Positions 56,004-64,000 of a stretch of DNA of 64,000 bases are shown piece after piece; the first letter of the stretch is position 1; the number at the start of each line of letters is the position of its first letter. The translations under genes and the position numbers were made by a program. The stretch is from Parahaliea aestuarii (lineage in GTDB: Bacteria > Pseudomonadota > Gammaproteobacteria > Pseudomonadales > Halieaceae), in contig NZ_VRYZ01000006.1 in NCBI RefSeq assembly GCF_008064635.1, positions 124,001 to 188,000 of the forward strand, read 5' to 3'. Under the pieces are notes generated by a model. That model had not been told where the DNA came from, searched no databases, and saw only the letters and a list, made by a program, of their open reading frames with translations.

Positions 56004-58124
56004 CTAGTTCAGTTCGCGGGTAAAGGGCGGCAGGGAATCGAGGATGGCGCGGCCATAGCGCTTGGTCAGCAGGCGCCGGTCCGCCAGGGTGACCCGGCCG
56101 CTGTCCTCTTCGGTGCGCAGCAAGCGGCCACTGGCCTGCACCAGCTTCAGCGCCGCGTCGGGCACGCTGATTTCCATAAAGGCGTTGCCGCCGCGGGCTT
56201 CGATCCACTCGGCCAGACTGGCCTCGATGGGACTGTCGGGCACGGCGAAGGGAATCTTGGCAATCACCACGTGGTCGCAGTACTTGCCGGGCAGATCCAC
56301 CCCCTCGGCGAAACTGGCGAGGCCGAAGATCACGCTGCCCTGGCCGGCGTCCACTTTCTCCCGGTGCTGGCGCAGGATTTCCTGCTTGCTGGAATCTCCC
56401 TGCATCAGGATGCGTTCGCGCCAGCGGGCATCAATGCCCTGAAAGACGTCCAGCATCTGGCGGCGCGAGGAGAACAGCACCAGGCTGGCCTCATCGGGCG
56501 CCAGCCACTCGGGCAGTTTCGCCACCAGGGCGGCGGTGTGCGCTTCGGCATCGCCCGGCTCGCAGTCCATGGGCGGCACCCGGAACACCGCGCGACTGTA
56601 GTCGAAGGGGCTGGCCACGACTTTGAAGCGGGCATCTCGCGACACTCCGGAGTGCAGGATGAAACGCTCGAAGGAGTTGAGCGCGGTGATGGTGGCCGAG
56701 GTGATGACCACCCCCGCAGCCCGCGGCCACAGGTATTCCTCCAGCAGTTCGCTGGCGAGGATGGGGCTGCAGCGCAACTCGAAGCCGTGCAGGCCGTTGT
56801 TCTCCAGCAGGGTGATCCAGCGCGCCATGGGGGGCTGCTCATTCTCGCCGCCGGTGGCATAGGCCTGCCACAGCGCCGCGGTGGCCTCGGCCCGGCTGAG
56901 CATGCCGCCGATATTCAAATGCCAGGTTTCCAGCTCGTCCTTGGTGACTTCGCTGAACTCGTCTTCCAGGGCCTCTTCCAGGGCCGACTCAATACGCGAA
57001 AGACTGTCGGACAGCGCCTGGAACTGGGCCGCCAGGGTCGCGGCAATGGGTTGCAGGGACTCGGGCACCCGCCCGTGGGGAAAGCGCAGGCGGGTCTCGT
57101 CGCGGCCGGGTTCTACCTCATCAAACAGCGCCGCCACCACCTGTTCCGCCACTTTGAGTGACCCGGTGGCACTTTCGATCTGCTCCGGCAGTTTACCCAG
57201 CTGGTGTTGCAGGCCCGACAGGGCACCCAGGATGGCAGCGCCCTGGGCCACGCTCTTGCCACTGTCCCCGAGCCAGGCCAGGGTGGTGTGAATACGACAG
57301 AAGCTGGCGAAGTGTGACAGCGCCTTATCGGGCAGGTGGTGACCCTCGTCGAAAATGTAGATGCAGTCCTCGGGCTCCGGCAGGATGGCGCCGCCGCCCA
57401 GGGCCAGGTCCGCCAGCACCAGGTCGTGATTGGCGACAATCACATCGGCGTGGGTCAGTTCCTCGCGGGCGCGGTAAAAGCTGCACTGGCTGATATTGGG
57501 GCAGCGGCGGCCGCTGCACTGGCTGTGGTCGGTGGTGGCGCCAAACCAGATCGGCTCGGGGATGGCACCGGGCCAGTTGTCGCGGTCGCCGTCCCAGTCG
57601 CCGCGCCCCAGAGCGTCGATCATCGCCGTGTAGACCGGCAGCGCCTCGGCTTCCAGCGGCACTTCAAACTCATCCGGGTACAGCGGCAGCACACCGGACT
57701 CGCCCTGTCCCTGGGTCAGCAGGCGGTCCAGCTTGGACAGGCAAACGTAGCGGCGCCGCCCCTTGGCCAGGGCGTAACTGAATTCCAGCTCGCTGTGACG
57801 GCCGATATCCGGCAGGTCCTTGCCCACGAACTGTTCCTGCAGGGCCACGGTGGCGGTCGCCACCACCAGGCGCTTGCCCAGGGCCTGGGCCACGGGAATG
57901 GCGGCGACAGAGTAGGCGATGGTCTTGCCGGTACCGGTGCCGGCCTCGATCACGCACACCGCCGGCTCGCCCGAGGGCGCTTCCCCGGGGCCGGGAATGC
58001 GGCCCAGGGCATTGGCGATTTCGGCAATCATCTGGCGCTGGCCCCAGCGCGGTTTCAGGGACTTTTTCTCCATCACCGAGGCGTAAGCCTCGCGGATGCG
58101 GTCCTTGAGAGCGTCGGTCAGCAA
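56004..58124 (-). CDS. dinG: ATP-dependent DNA helicase DinG
   Basis: A 706-residue superfamily 2 Fe-S helicase that unwinds R-loops and D-loops during replication stress. Walker A is GTGTGKT near residue 65, and the DEAH-type box reads DEGHH. Cysteines for the Fe-S cluster lie in RRRYVCLSK near residue 120 and in SQCSGRRCPNISQC near 200. Later motifs: FGLASFAEGVDLPG, and QASGRLLRTEEDSGRV for motif VI. Length equals E. coli DinG. It overlaps the upstream acyltransferase gene by seven bases. Confidence 0.95.
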   Translation of the reverse strand: MLTDALKDRIREAYASVMEKKSLKPRWGQRQMIAEIANALGRIPGPGEAPSGEPAVCVIEAGTGTGKTIAYSVAAIPVAQALGKRLVVATATVALQEQFVGKDLPDIGRHSELEFSYALAKGRRRYVCLSKLDRLLTQGQGESGVLPLYPDEFEVPLEAEALPVYTAMIDALGRGDWDGDRDNWPGAIPEPIWFGATTDHSQCSGRRCPNISQCSFYRAREELTHADVIVANHDLVLADLALGGGAILPEPEDCIYIFDEGHHLPDKALSHFASFCRIHTTLAWLGDSGKSVAQGAAILGALSGLQHQLGKLPEQIESATGSLKVAEQVVAALFDEVEPGRDETRLRFPHGRVPESLQPIAATLAAQFQALSDSLSRIESALEEALEDEFSEVTKDELETWHLNIGGMLSRAEATAALWQAYATGGENEQPPMARWITLLENNGLHGFELRCSPILASELLEEYLWPRAAGVVITSATITALNSFERFILHSGVSRDARFKVVASPFDYSRAVFRVPPMDCEPGDAEAHTAALVAKLPEWLAPDEASLVLFSSRRQMLDVFQGIDARWRERILMQGDSSKQEILRQHREKVDAGQGSVIFGLASFAEGVDLPGKYCDHVVIAKIPFAVPDSPIEASLAEWIEARGGNAFMEISVPDAALKLVQASGRLLRTEEDSGRVTLADRRLLTKRYGRAILDSLPPFTRELN

Positions 58125-59281
58125 GGCGCGGGCGTTTTCCCGAGGCGCGCCAGTTTGCTCACCACGGCGTTGGCGTAGATGGCGAGGGCATAGGGCCGGT
58201 GGGCCTCGGGCATGGCCTCGATGCGGGCGCGGAAGGCGCTGGCGCTGCAGTCGCCCTGCTCGCGGTAGAGGCTCTCCGGCAGCGGGGCGTCTTCGCCGTG
58301 CAGCATGCGGTAGGCGTGTATGTTGCTGGGGTGAAGGCAGTACTCGGCCACGATCTGGTCATCCACCGCGGCGGCCACCGCATCGGCATCGGCATAGTCC
58401 CCCGTCAGCGGACGACCGAAGGAGACATGCACCCGCCCCTTCTGGCCGGCGATGCCGCGCCCGATGGAAGCCACATCTTCCTGCGCTGCCTTCTGATAGG
58501 AACCGGTGCTGGCGAGCTGGTGCAGCTCTTTGGCCTTGAGGGCGTCACAGGGGTCCAGCTCATAGGAAATGGCCACCGGCACGATGGCCAGTTCGCTAAT
58601 ATGTTCGGCAAAGCTGGCCTGCTGTTTGTCGCGGCTCATGGCCAGCATCTTGATCACCGCCGGCTCGGTGCGGTCGATGCCGTTTTTGGCCCGTCCCTCG
58701 CGCTGGGCAATCCACACCGGCGCGCGCTCCTCCAGCAAACTGTGGCGGATATAGGCCGACAGATTCCTCGAGGCGGCGAGCAGTTCCCGCGGGCCACTCA
58801 CCGAGCGCTTGACGATAAAGCTCTTGTTCAGCCGCATCAGGTCCGACACCCAGGGCTTGGTCAGCAGGTTGTCGCCGATGGCGATGCGGATGGTCTGGTG
58901 GCCGCCCCGGTGCAGGGCGTAGTTGGTGAAGGCCGGGTCCATGGCGATATCGCGGTGATTGCTCATGAACAGGTAGGGGCGGGCCGGGTCGAGCTGATCG
59001 AGGCCCGAGACCGAGAAGCCTCCGGTCGTATCCTCGATCATGCGATCCATATAGGCCTTGACCACCATCTGCATGCCGTGCACGTCACTCACGCCGCGGA
59101 GCTGCCGCCCGAGGTAGTGGCGCACCAGTGGCCGACACAGGGCCGGGGCCAGTCGCGCCAGCCAGCCCAGCCGCAGGCTGGCCAGGGCGTCGAGCAGCTC
59201 CGGATCGTGGGTCAGTCGCGCCAGTACCGCAGGCACTTCCTCGTCGCGGTAGGGGCGGATGTCGGCGAAGGGGTCGGTCAA
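58118..59281 (-). CDS. PlsC-like acyltransferase, large form
   Basis: A 387-residue soluble or peripheral acyltransferase. The HX4D motif is in MSNHRDIAMD and the second motif in QREGRAKNG. TTG 59281 is chosen (GAGAG upstream) because the protein then begins LTDPFADIRPYRDEEVP, which fits the conserved region; longer frames reach into the promoter of the divergent gene. It resembles 1-acyl-glycerol-3-phosphate acyltransferases of a family often found beside dinG in marine gammaproteobacteria, though the physiological acceptor is not known. It overlaps dinG by seven bases. Confidence 0.82.
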   Translation of the reverse strand: MTDPFADIRPYRDEEVPAVLARLTHDPELLDALASLRLGWLARLAPALCRPLVRHYLGRQLRGVSDVHGMQMVVKAYMDRMIEDTTGGFSVSGLDQLDPARPYLFMSNHRDIAMDPAFTNYALHRGGHQTIRIAIGDNLLTKPWVSDLMRLNKSFIVKRSVSGPRELLAASRNLSAYIRHSLLEERAPVWIAQREGRAKNGIDRTEPAVIKMLAMSRDKQQASFAEHISELAIVPVAISYELDPCDALKAKELHQLASTGSYQKAAQEDVASIGRGIAGQKGRVHVSFGRPLTGDYADADAVAAAVDDQIVAEYCLHPSNIHAYRMLHGEDAPLPESLYREQGDCSASAFRARIEAMPEAHRPYALAIYANAVVSKLARLGKTPAPC

Positions 59282-59409
59282 GCGGGGTTCTCTCGGAGCA
59301 AAGCGCGCACCATACCCAAATTCAGGGGTCGAGTCATCAAGCACAGGTGACCACCACCGGAAGCTTCTGCTAATCTTTGCGGCGCTGAACAACACAAAAA
59401 GGAAGACAC

Positions 59410-59631
59410 ATGGACGCCAGCTCAGCCGCATTGATGACCTTCGGAGTAGCCGCCCTGCTGACCAGTTGGGTATTGCTGCTGGTCGTATCCTGGAAGGAGG
59501 ACTATGCCTGGGGCCTGTGCGCGGTGCTGCTGCCGCCCTTCGCCTACCTCTATGGCCTGTTTCGCCTCGACAAGGCCGGCCAGGCCCTGCTGGTCGCCAT
59601 CGTCGGCTGGGTTCTGATCGGCCTGGCCTGA
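59410..59631 (+). CDS. Small two-helix membrane protein
   Basis: A 73-residue protein with an AAGGAAG ribosome site. Two hydrophobic segments (about 8-28 and 50-71) flank a shorter one with Pro-Pro (LLPPFAYLYGLF). No family recognised. It is divergent from the PlsC-like gene and followed by non-coding DNA with an inverted repeat GGGCTGG/CCAGCCC (59641-59668). Confidence 0.65.
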   Translation: MDASSAALMTFGVAALLTSWVLLLVVSWKEDYAWGLCAVLLPPFAYLYGLFRLDKAGQALLVAIVGWVLIGLA

Positions 59632-59826
59632 ACCCGCATCGGGCTGGCGCGGTACAAGCATCCAGCCCACTGTTACCTATCTCCCCACCACAATGGGGAA
59701 GGTTACAAATCCGTAACGTTCTATCGGGTCAACTTCACCTAGAATGCCTGTGTCACGACTTGGGCGCGTCTGCGCCTGCCGGTCCGCCGGTCCATAGTGA
59801 ACTACACGCATTTTGAGGAAGAGAGC

Positions 59827-60099
59827 ATGAACCTGATCAAAGTGACCGCCGCGGCAGCCCTGCTGACCGTATCCGCCGGCAGCTTTGCCGCCAAACCCAC
59901 CAGCATCGTGTTTCAGGCCAATGGCGAAACCAGCGATGGCACTCCCTATGCCGAGTACGTTGTAAAGTGCTCCAACGGCAAGCAGATGCCGCTGACCGCC
60001 TGGGACAAACGCCGCAAGTGGTGTGTTGGCGAAGCCAGCACCGATGGTTGCGAGAAGAAGCAGATCAAGGCCGCCAAAGCCGCCTGCGACGCTTCCTGA
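59827..60099 (+). CDS. Small cysteine-containing secreted protein
   Basis: A 90-residue exported protein. ATG 59827 has GAGGAAGAG upstream. A signal peptide spans residues 1-21 (cut after SFA). The mature part has four Cys (VVKCSNG, RKWCVGE, DGCEKK, AACDAS), which suggests two disulfides, and a Lys-rich C-terminal helix. The pattern 'KCxNGK...WDxRxKWCVG' looks conserved in small marine-bacterial proteins I have seen only as hypothetical. A TAGAAT -10-like box lies at 59740. Function unknown. Confidence 0.7.
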   Translation: MNLIKVTAAAALLTVSAGSFAAKPTSIVFQANGETSDGTPYAEYVVKCSNGKQMPLTAWDKRRKWCVGEASTDGCEKKQIKAAKAACDAS

Positions 60100-60159
60100 T
60101 TGCCCGGTCGGCGCCTGCAGCAGGCAGGCGCCGACTGTTTTCCAGTCCCTCCCGTTCGA

Positions 60160-61158
60160 TCAGTCTTCCAGATAGCGCCGGCGCAGTTCCGCCAGCTCCC
60201 GCTGTCCCACACCCATCACGTCTTCAAGGTAGCTTGTGATATCCGGATAGTCCTCCCGGATCGCCCCCAGTGCCGCCCCGAGATAGGCCTCGTCCACCTG
60301 CAGCATCGGCAGGATGGCGGCGCTGTCTGAGCTGGTCAGGCCGTATTTCTCCCGCACTCTGGCCACTTCCTTTTCGGCATCGTAGAAGCGACTGCTGAGC
60401 AGGTAGTCGCGCATCACCACCGCCTCCGGCACTCCCAGGGCCAGCAGCATCAACGCCGCGGCAAAGCCGGTGCGATCCTTGCCGGCGGCGCAATGCACCA
60501 GGTAGCGGGCGTTGTCCTGGTCGAGAATGGCCTCGAACATGCGCCGATAGACCGTCGCCTCCTCGCGCGCCAGCTCCCGGTTCACCGTGACCATGAAGTC
60601 GAACATGACCTCGGGGCCCGCCACATGGCCACCGGCGTCCTGCAGGAAGCCGGAGTTGTTGCCCGGCTGGATCGGCAGGCTGTGCACCTGCGGCGGCCGG
60701 CGACCCGGCAGGCGCGAGGGTTCACTCTCCTGCTCCATCTGCTGGCGAAAATCGAAAATCAGGTCCAGTTCGAGGGTGTCCAGCAGCGCCAGGTCGGCGT
60801 CATTGAGGCGCGCCAGGTGACCGGAGCGAAACAGGTAGCCCCAGCGCACCCGCTGGCCGTCCGCCGTATGGTAGCCGCCAAAATCGCGGAAGTTTGGGCT
60901 GCCGGCCAGCCCGAGGCGGCGCTCGGTCGCCAGCACTTCGGTGCCAAACTCGTCCCGCAGGCGAAAGAAATGACGGCGCGAAGCCGGCAGGCCGCTGATC
61001 CGGGCCCTGGAGGGCTCAATGTAGTGGGCCTCGAAGGCGGCGCCATCATCGGCCAGCGCCTCCACCGACACTCTGGTCGCGGGGTCGCTGGCCTGCCACT
61101 CGATGTGGTATTCCCCGTCGGGGTCGCGCCAGATGTGTACAGCTTCACTCAACAACAT
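60160..61158 (-). CDS. Protein-tyrosine-phosphatase-like protein
   Basis: A 332-residue cytoplasmic protein. The CX5R phosphatase loop is complete: HCAAGKDRTGF near residue 222. Before it are the family blocks SPNFRDFGGYHT and RWGYLFRSGHLARL, as in the bacterial Y_phosphatase3 group that includes lipid and tyrosine phosphatases such as MptpB. The first 85 residues form a fibronectin-like beta domain (HIEWQASDPATRVSVEAL). The substrate may be phosphotyrosine or a phosphoinositide-like lipid. Upstream and on the same strand is the TetR-type gene 81 bases away. Confidence 0.87.
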   Translation of the reverse strand: MLLSEAVHIWRDPDGEYHIEWQASDPATRVSVEALADDGAAFEAHYIEPSRARISGLPASRRHFFRLRDEFGTEVLATERRLGLAGSPNFRDFGGYHTADGQRVRWGYLFRSGHLARLNDADLALLDTLELDLIFDFRQQMEQESEPSRLPGRRPPQVHSLPIQPGNNSGFLQDAGGHVAGPEVMFDFMVTVNRELAREEATVYRRMFEAILDQDNARYLVHCAAGKDRTGFAAALMLLALGVPEAVVMRDYLLSSRFYDAEKEVARVREKYGLTSSDSAAILPMLQVDEAYLGAALGAIREDYPDITSYLEDVMGVGQRELAELRRRYLED

Positions 61159-61239
61159 GTGGGATCCATCAATGCTTCAGGTTTACGGACAGGATAGGGC
61201 CTCTCTGTGACAACCGGCGCAGCGCCGGGTTCAGTCAGG

Positions 61240-61881
61240 TCAGGACAGCAGGTGGTGACCCCGGTACTCAAACACCGCCTGCAACAGGGTTTTCACCAGC
61301 TTCAGCTGCTGCTCCATGGCGCATTCACTGAACGGGTCCTGGCCCAGCAGGTCGCGGTACATCGGCGCCATTGTGATGTAGGACATCACCAGGTTGTTGA
61401 AGGCCATCACCGCCCAGGGCTGCAGGGCGGCGTCCCCCAGCACCGGCCCGGGCTCGTCCTCGAAGGAGCGGCTGCTATCGAACATGGGCCGGAACAGCTG
61501 CTCGATCAGGTCGCTGGTGCCCGGCCCCCCCGACAGGGCGGCGTGCTGCAGCAGGCGCGCCAGGTTGGGATTGGCGTGGTGCTGGCGCACGATGGTCTCC
61601 AGCCACTCCAGCACCCGCTCGTGGGTAATGGGGCCGGCCCGCAGTTCGGCGATGGGCCCGGAAAAATCGGTCACCAGGCGCGCCATCACCGCCCGGTACA
61701 GGGCTTCCTTATTGCGGAAATGGTTGTACAGGCTGGGCGAGCGGATGCCGACCCGATCCGCCACATCGCCGAGGGAGGTGGCGCTGTAGCCGCGCTCGGC
61801 GAACAGGTCCTCCGCCGCATCGAGGATGCGCTCCGCGGTTGAGGCAGGGGGAAGGTTGTCGGCGACAGCTTGATCGGACAT
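61240..61881 (-). CDS. TetR-family transcriptional regulator
   Basis: A 213-residue regulator. The N-terminal helix-turn-helix reads ILDAAEDLFAERGYSATSLGDVADRVGIRSPSLYNHFRNKEALY (split here by residues 18-62). The C-terminal ligand-binding domain is helical. A perfect palindrome, ACTAACG-GA-CGTTAGT, lies 22 bases upstream of its start and fits a TetR-type operator, so it probably represses itself and perhaps the downstream phosphatase-like gene. Similar operators are known for regulators of fatty-acid and lipid genes. The inducer is unknown. Confidence 0.9.
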   Translation of the reverse strand: MSDQAVADNLPPASTAERILDAAEDLFAERGYSATSLGDVADRVGIRSPSLYNHFRNKEALYRAVMARLVTDFSGPIAELRAGPITHERVLEWLETIVRQHHANPNLARLLQHAALSGGPGTSDLIEQLFRPMFDSSRSFEDEPGPVLGDAALQPWAVMAFNNLVMSYITMAPMYRDLLGQDPFSECAMEQQLKLVKTLLQAVFEYRGHHLLS

Positions 61882-61903
61882 GGACGGTACCGGGCAGAAT
61901 TGA

Positions 61904-61919
61904 ACTAACGGACGTTAGT
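61904..61919. promoter_or_regulatory. Palindromic operator upstream of the TetR gene
   Basis: ACTAACG-GA-CGTTAGT: seven-base perfect arms around two bases, centred 31 bases upstream of the regulator's start. A TATACT -10-like box on the minus strand (61917-61922) overlaps its edge, so binding would block transcription. Confidence 0.75.
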
Positions 61920-62080
61920 ATACTCCTTGCGACCAGCGCCACCACCGCCCCTGTACTTTCAAGCGGCAGCCCCAGCCACTATGCTGTGGCTGGTTCAAAA
62001 AACAGCAGCTGCCGCCATCTACACCGCAGCGATACCCAGAGGACACAGTGATAGCCCCGCAGCCACCCCCAGGGCCGAAT

Positions 62081-62455
62081 ATGCACAAACCCGGCAAACG
62101 CGGCCTGGCCCGCCTCGCGGCGGCCACCCGCCACTCCCGCGATGGCCTGCTCGCCGCCTGGCGCAGCGAGGAGGCCTTCCGCACCGAAGCCACCCTCGCC
62201 CTGGCCTTCCTGCCGCTGGCCTTCGTGGTCGGTGCCGACCTGTCCCACCAGCTGATCCTGGTGGTGTGCTGCGCGCTGGTCATCCTGGCGGAAATCCTCA
62301 ACACCGCGATCGAGTCGGTGGTGGACCGTATCGGCCCGGAGCACGATCCCCTGTCGGGCCAGGCCAAGGATCTGGGCTCGGCGGCGGTGCTGGTGTCACT
62401 GCTGCTGTTCGCCCTCGCCTGGAGCCTGTCCCTGTGGCAGTGGTGGGCCAGCTGA
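62081..62455 (+). CDS. dgkA: Diacylglycerol kinase
   Basis: A 124-residue integral membrane kinase that phosphorylates diacylglycerol to phosphatidic acid, recycling lipid from membrane-derived glycan synthesis. ATG 62081 (AGGG six bases upstream) gives the normal length; a GTG at 62048 would add 11 residues. The signature AEILNTAIESVVDRI followed by HDPLSGQAKDLGSAAV holds the catalytic Glu and the Asp/Lys set; EEAFRTEATLA is at the first helix. There are three transmembrane helices. It is divergent from the TetR-type gene. Confidence 0.94.
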   Translation: MHKPGKRGLARLAAATRHSRDGLLAAWRSEEAFRTEATLALAFLPLAFVVGADLSHQLILVVCCALVILAEILNTAIESVVDRIGPEHDPLSGQAKDLGSAAVLVSLLLFALAWSLSLWQWWAS

Positions 62456-62471
62456 GGGCCGCGCGCAGCTG

Positions 62472-62500
62472 TTGACAAGTGGGCACTGAATATGAATAAT
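62472..62500 (+). promoter_or_regulatory. Sigma-70 promoter of rpsT
   Basis: A perfect TTGACA (62472-62477), a 17-base spacer and AATAAT (62495-62500), 51 bases upstream of the rpsT start. The -10 element differs from consensus in the first position only. Confidence 0.85.
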
Positions 62501-62551
62501 CGCGCCTCTTTGAATTTTGACCCCTTATTCGAGCTTTAGAGGACAGACACC

Positions 62552-62818
62552 GTGGCCAACTCACCGCAAGCCAGAAAACGCGCCCGCCAGGCCGAGAAAC
62601 GTCGCAGCCATAACGCCAGCCTGCGCTCCCTGGTCCGCACCCAGATCAAGAAAGTCGTTGCCGCCATCGGCACCGGCGACGCGGAGAAGGCGAAAGAGGC
62701 CTATGCCTCCGCCGTGCCCGTTATCGACCGCATGGCCGACAAGGGCATCATCCACAAGAACAAGGCCGCTCGTCACAAGAGCCGCCTGAACGCCAAGGTG
62801 AAAGCCCTGGCCGCGTAA
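62552..62818 (+). CDS. rpsT: 30S ribosomal protein S20
   Basis: An 88-residue, Lys/Arg/Ala-rich protein that binds 16S rRNA early in 30S assembly. Start GTG with a GAGGA site; the conserved N-terminus is [18 protein letters not shown] and the C-terminus [19 protein letters not shown]. Non-ATG starts are usual for rpsT in gammaproteobacteria, where S20 represses its own translation. It has its own promoter and a strong terminator. Confidence 0.97.
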   Translation: MANSPQARKRARQAEKRRSHNASLRSLVRTQIKKVVAAIGTGDAEKAKEAYASAVPVIDRMADKGIIHKNKAARHKSRLNAKVKALAA

Positions 62819-62836
62819 GCGCTTACCGCTTTCCAC

Positions 62837-62865
62837 AAAAAAGCCGGCTCAACGCCGGCTTTTTT
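62837..62865. terminator. Bidirectional terminator after rpsT
   Basis: Stem AAAAAAGCCGGC / GCCGGCTTTTTT with a five-base loop. The A run on the left and T run on the right let it serve both rpsT and the convergent ferritin-like gene. Confidence 0.92.
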
Positions 62866-62882
62866 GTGTCTGTCGTTTTCCT

Positions 62883-64000
62883 TCAGCTCGCCTTGCGGGC
62901 CTCCTCGTCCTGCAGGGCGTGGAAATTCTCCACCATGCTCTGCTCGTAGCTCTGCGCTTCCCGGGTGTCCAGCGGACGTTCCAGCGCCGCCCAGTCGATG
63001 TCGCCGTCGGTGGCGGCGTTTTCGAACTCGAGCATACCCAGCTCCTCGAACTTGGGCCGGATTTTGTCGGTCAGCAGGCCAATCCGCTTGAGGTTGGGTA
63101 TCACCCGCTGGAACAGCAGGTTGCGGAAGGTGGACATGACGAAGCCTTCCAGTACCTGCTTGCGAGTGGCCTCCACGTCCCAGCCGAAGTGCTGGAACAC
63201 ATCGGTGGCCACCAACCGCTCGCGGCTCACCACACAGGCTTCATAGGCGAACTGGGCGCGCTCCTCGCGCTCCTCGTCGCTCAGGGTCTTCACGAACTCT
63301 TCCAGATAGTTCACCCCGAAGGTCACATGGCGGGCCTCATCGCGGATCACCAGGTACACCACATCCTTCAGCACCGGATCCGGGGTGGTCTCGCGGGTGG
63401 TGTTGAAGGCGGACAGGGCCAGGCCCTCGATCACAATCTGCATGCCGATAAACTTCATGTCCCAGCGGGCATCGGTGAGGATCTTGTCGATGATGCTCTT
63501 CAGGTGGGTGTTGATCGGGTACATCAGCCCGATGCGCTTCTGCAGGTACTTGTTGAACACCTCGACATGGCGCGCTTCGTCGAAGGTCTGGGAACCGGCG
63601 TAGAGTTTGGCGTTCAGGGTCGGCGCGCAGGAGCAGAGCTGGGAGGCCACCAGCAGCGCGCCCTGCTCACCGTGCAGGAACTGGGACAGGCTCCAGGCGT
63701 TCATGTGCAGCCAGAATTCCTTGCGGCCGGCCTCGTCCAGATCCAGGTAGGGCTGGTAGGTATGCAGGTTCATCAACTCGGGCATGCGCTGCTCTTCCGG
63801 CCAGGGGCGGTCCCAGTCGATATCGACTTCTGGATCCCAGTTGAGCTGCTTGCCGAGGTCGTAGAGTTTCTTGATGCGGTCGTCCTGCACCTTGTAGTCC
63901 CAGTTGTAGGAACCGGTGAGGGGGGTCTGGAAAATTTCCGCAATGTAATCGACGTCGCCGCTGGTGAGCAGATCCTCCAGATCGGGGTTGTCACTGGGGA
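62883..64000 (-). CDS. Ferritin-like diiron protein, 5' end outside the window
   Basis: The frame stays open to the window edge (at least 372 residues); an internal GTG at 63890 is not needed, as the upstream residues ...FQTPLTGSYNWDYK look like family sequence. The four-helix diiron core carries two DEARH-type motifs (FDEARHVEVF and RDEARHVTFG), each preceded by a helix with a lone Glu (GEQGALLV and VIEGLALSAF), giving the ligand set of ferritin-like oxygenases and ribonucleotide reductase R2 relatives. It resembles the uncharacterised ferritin-like proteins related to AurF-type N-oxygenases. Substrate unknown. Confidence 0.82.
   Translation of the reverse strand, partial: PSDNPDLEDLLTSGDVDYIAEIFQTPLTGSYNWDYKVQDDRIKKLYDLGKQLNWDPEVDIDWDRPWPEEQRMPELMNLHTYQPYLDLDEAGRKEFWLHMNAWSLSQFLHGEQGALLVASQLCSCAPTLNAKLYAGSQTFDEARHVEVFNKYLQKRIGLMYPINTHLKSIIDKILTDARWDMKFIGMQIVIEGLALSAFNTTRETTPDPVLKDVVYLVIRDEARHVTFGVNYLEEFVKTLSDEEREERAQFAYEACVVSRERLVATDVFQHFGWDVEATRKQVLEGFVMSTFRNLLFQRVIPNLKRIGLLTDKIRPKFEELGMLEFENAATDGDIDWAALERPLDTREAQSYEQSMVENFHALQDEEARKAS

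Noticed and set aside
59682-59699. TCCCC...GGGGA stem after the small membrane protein
   Set aside because: Five-base arms with an eight-base loop and no T run; too weak to call a terminator.

Overview
The window is a GC-rich, gene-dense bacterial chromosome segment. It carries an Enterobacteria/Pseudomonas-style fadBA operon, dinG, rpsT with a classical -35/-10 promoter, dgkA, a yqcC-family gene, an aryl-polyene-type pigment cluster and a Vibrio VPS-like exopolysaccharide locus. Together these suggest a marine gammaproteobacterium, perhaps of the Halieaceae/Cellvibrionales group. The family is an inference from gene content; no rRNA gene is present to confirm it.

Layout. 1-7.1 kb: a CHAT (caspase-like) protein cut by the window edge, a phospholipase-D-fold lipoprotein and a Pit-type phosphate transporter. 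7.2-9.9 kb: two DUF4331-type secreted proteins and a TPR lipoprotein in one operon. 10-11.1 kb: a membrane diguanylate cyclase. 11.2-15.6 kb: a cytochrome P450, GMC oxidoreductase and aldehyde dehydrogenase cassette with overlapping genes, an apparent alkyl to alcohol to aldehyde to acid chain. 15.6-16.7 kb: a retropepsin-like protease divergent from a small secreted basic protein. 17-20.3 kb: fadBA with promoter and terminator.

20.3-33.8 kb: a compact aryl-polyene-like type II polyketide cluster. It has a PPTase on the minus strand, then a plus-strand operon of chain-length factor, acyltransferase, ACP, membrane protein, AMP-ligase/dehydratase fusion, GT2, LpxL-like acyltransferase, aromatic ammonia-lyase, LolA-like protein, RND/MMPL exporter, ketosynthase, dehydratase and ketoreductase. 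An ammonia-lyase would make the aryl starter, the ligase would load it, the KS/CLF, KR and DH would build the polyene, and the acyltransferases, LolA-like protein and exporter would place it in the outer membrane. A minus-strand run facing it (33.8-37.6 kb) holds a halogenase-like flavoenzyme, a YqcC protein, a secreted unknown and a LuxR-type regulator with a perfect CRP/Vfr half-site pair upstream. A second, similar regulator follows.

39.4-55.8 kb: a VPS-like exopolysaccharide locus. The plus-strand assembly operon has an initiating phosphotransferase, Wzy-like polymerase, acetyltransferase, two sulfotransferases, three glycosyltransferase polypeptides and Wzx. The minus-strand export operon has a beta-barrel, Wza-like protein, BY-kinase, CpsB-type phosphatase and VpsP-like TPR protein. 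A second Wzy/WaaL-like protein and a glycine-rich secreted protein lie on its left. Two sulfotransferases inside the operon suggest a sulfated polymer. 56-64 kb: dinG, an acyltransferase, two small proteins, a protein-tyrosine-phosphatase-like protein, a TetR regulator with its palindromic operator, dgkA, rpsT, and a ferritin-like diiron protein cut by the right edge. No tRNA, rRNA, insertion sequence or CRISPR array was seen.
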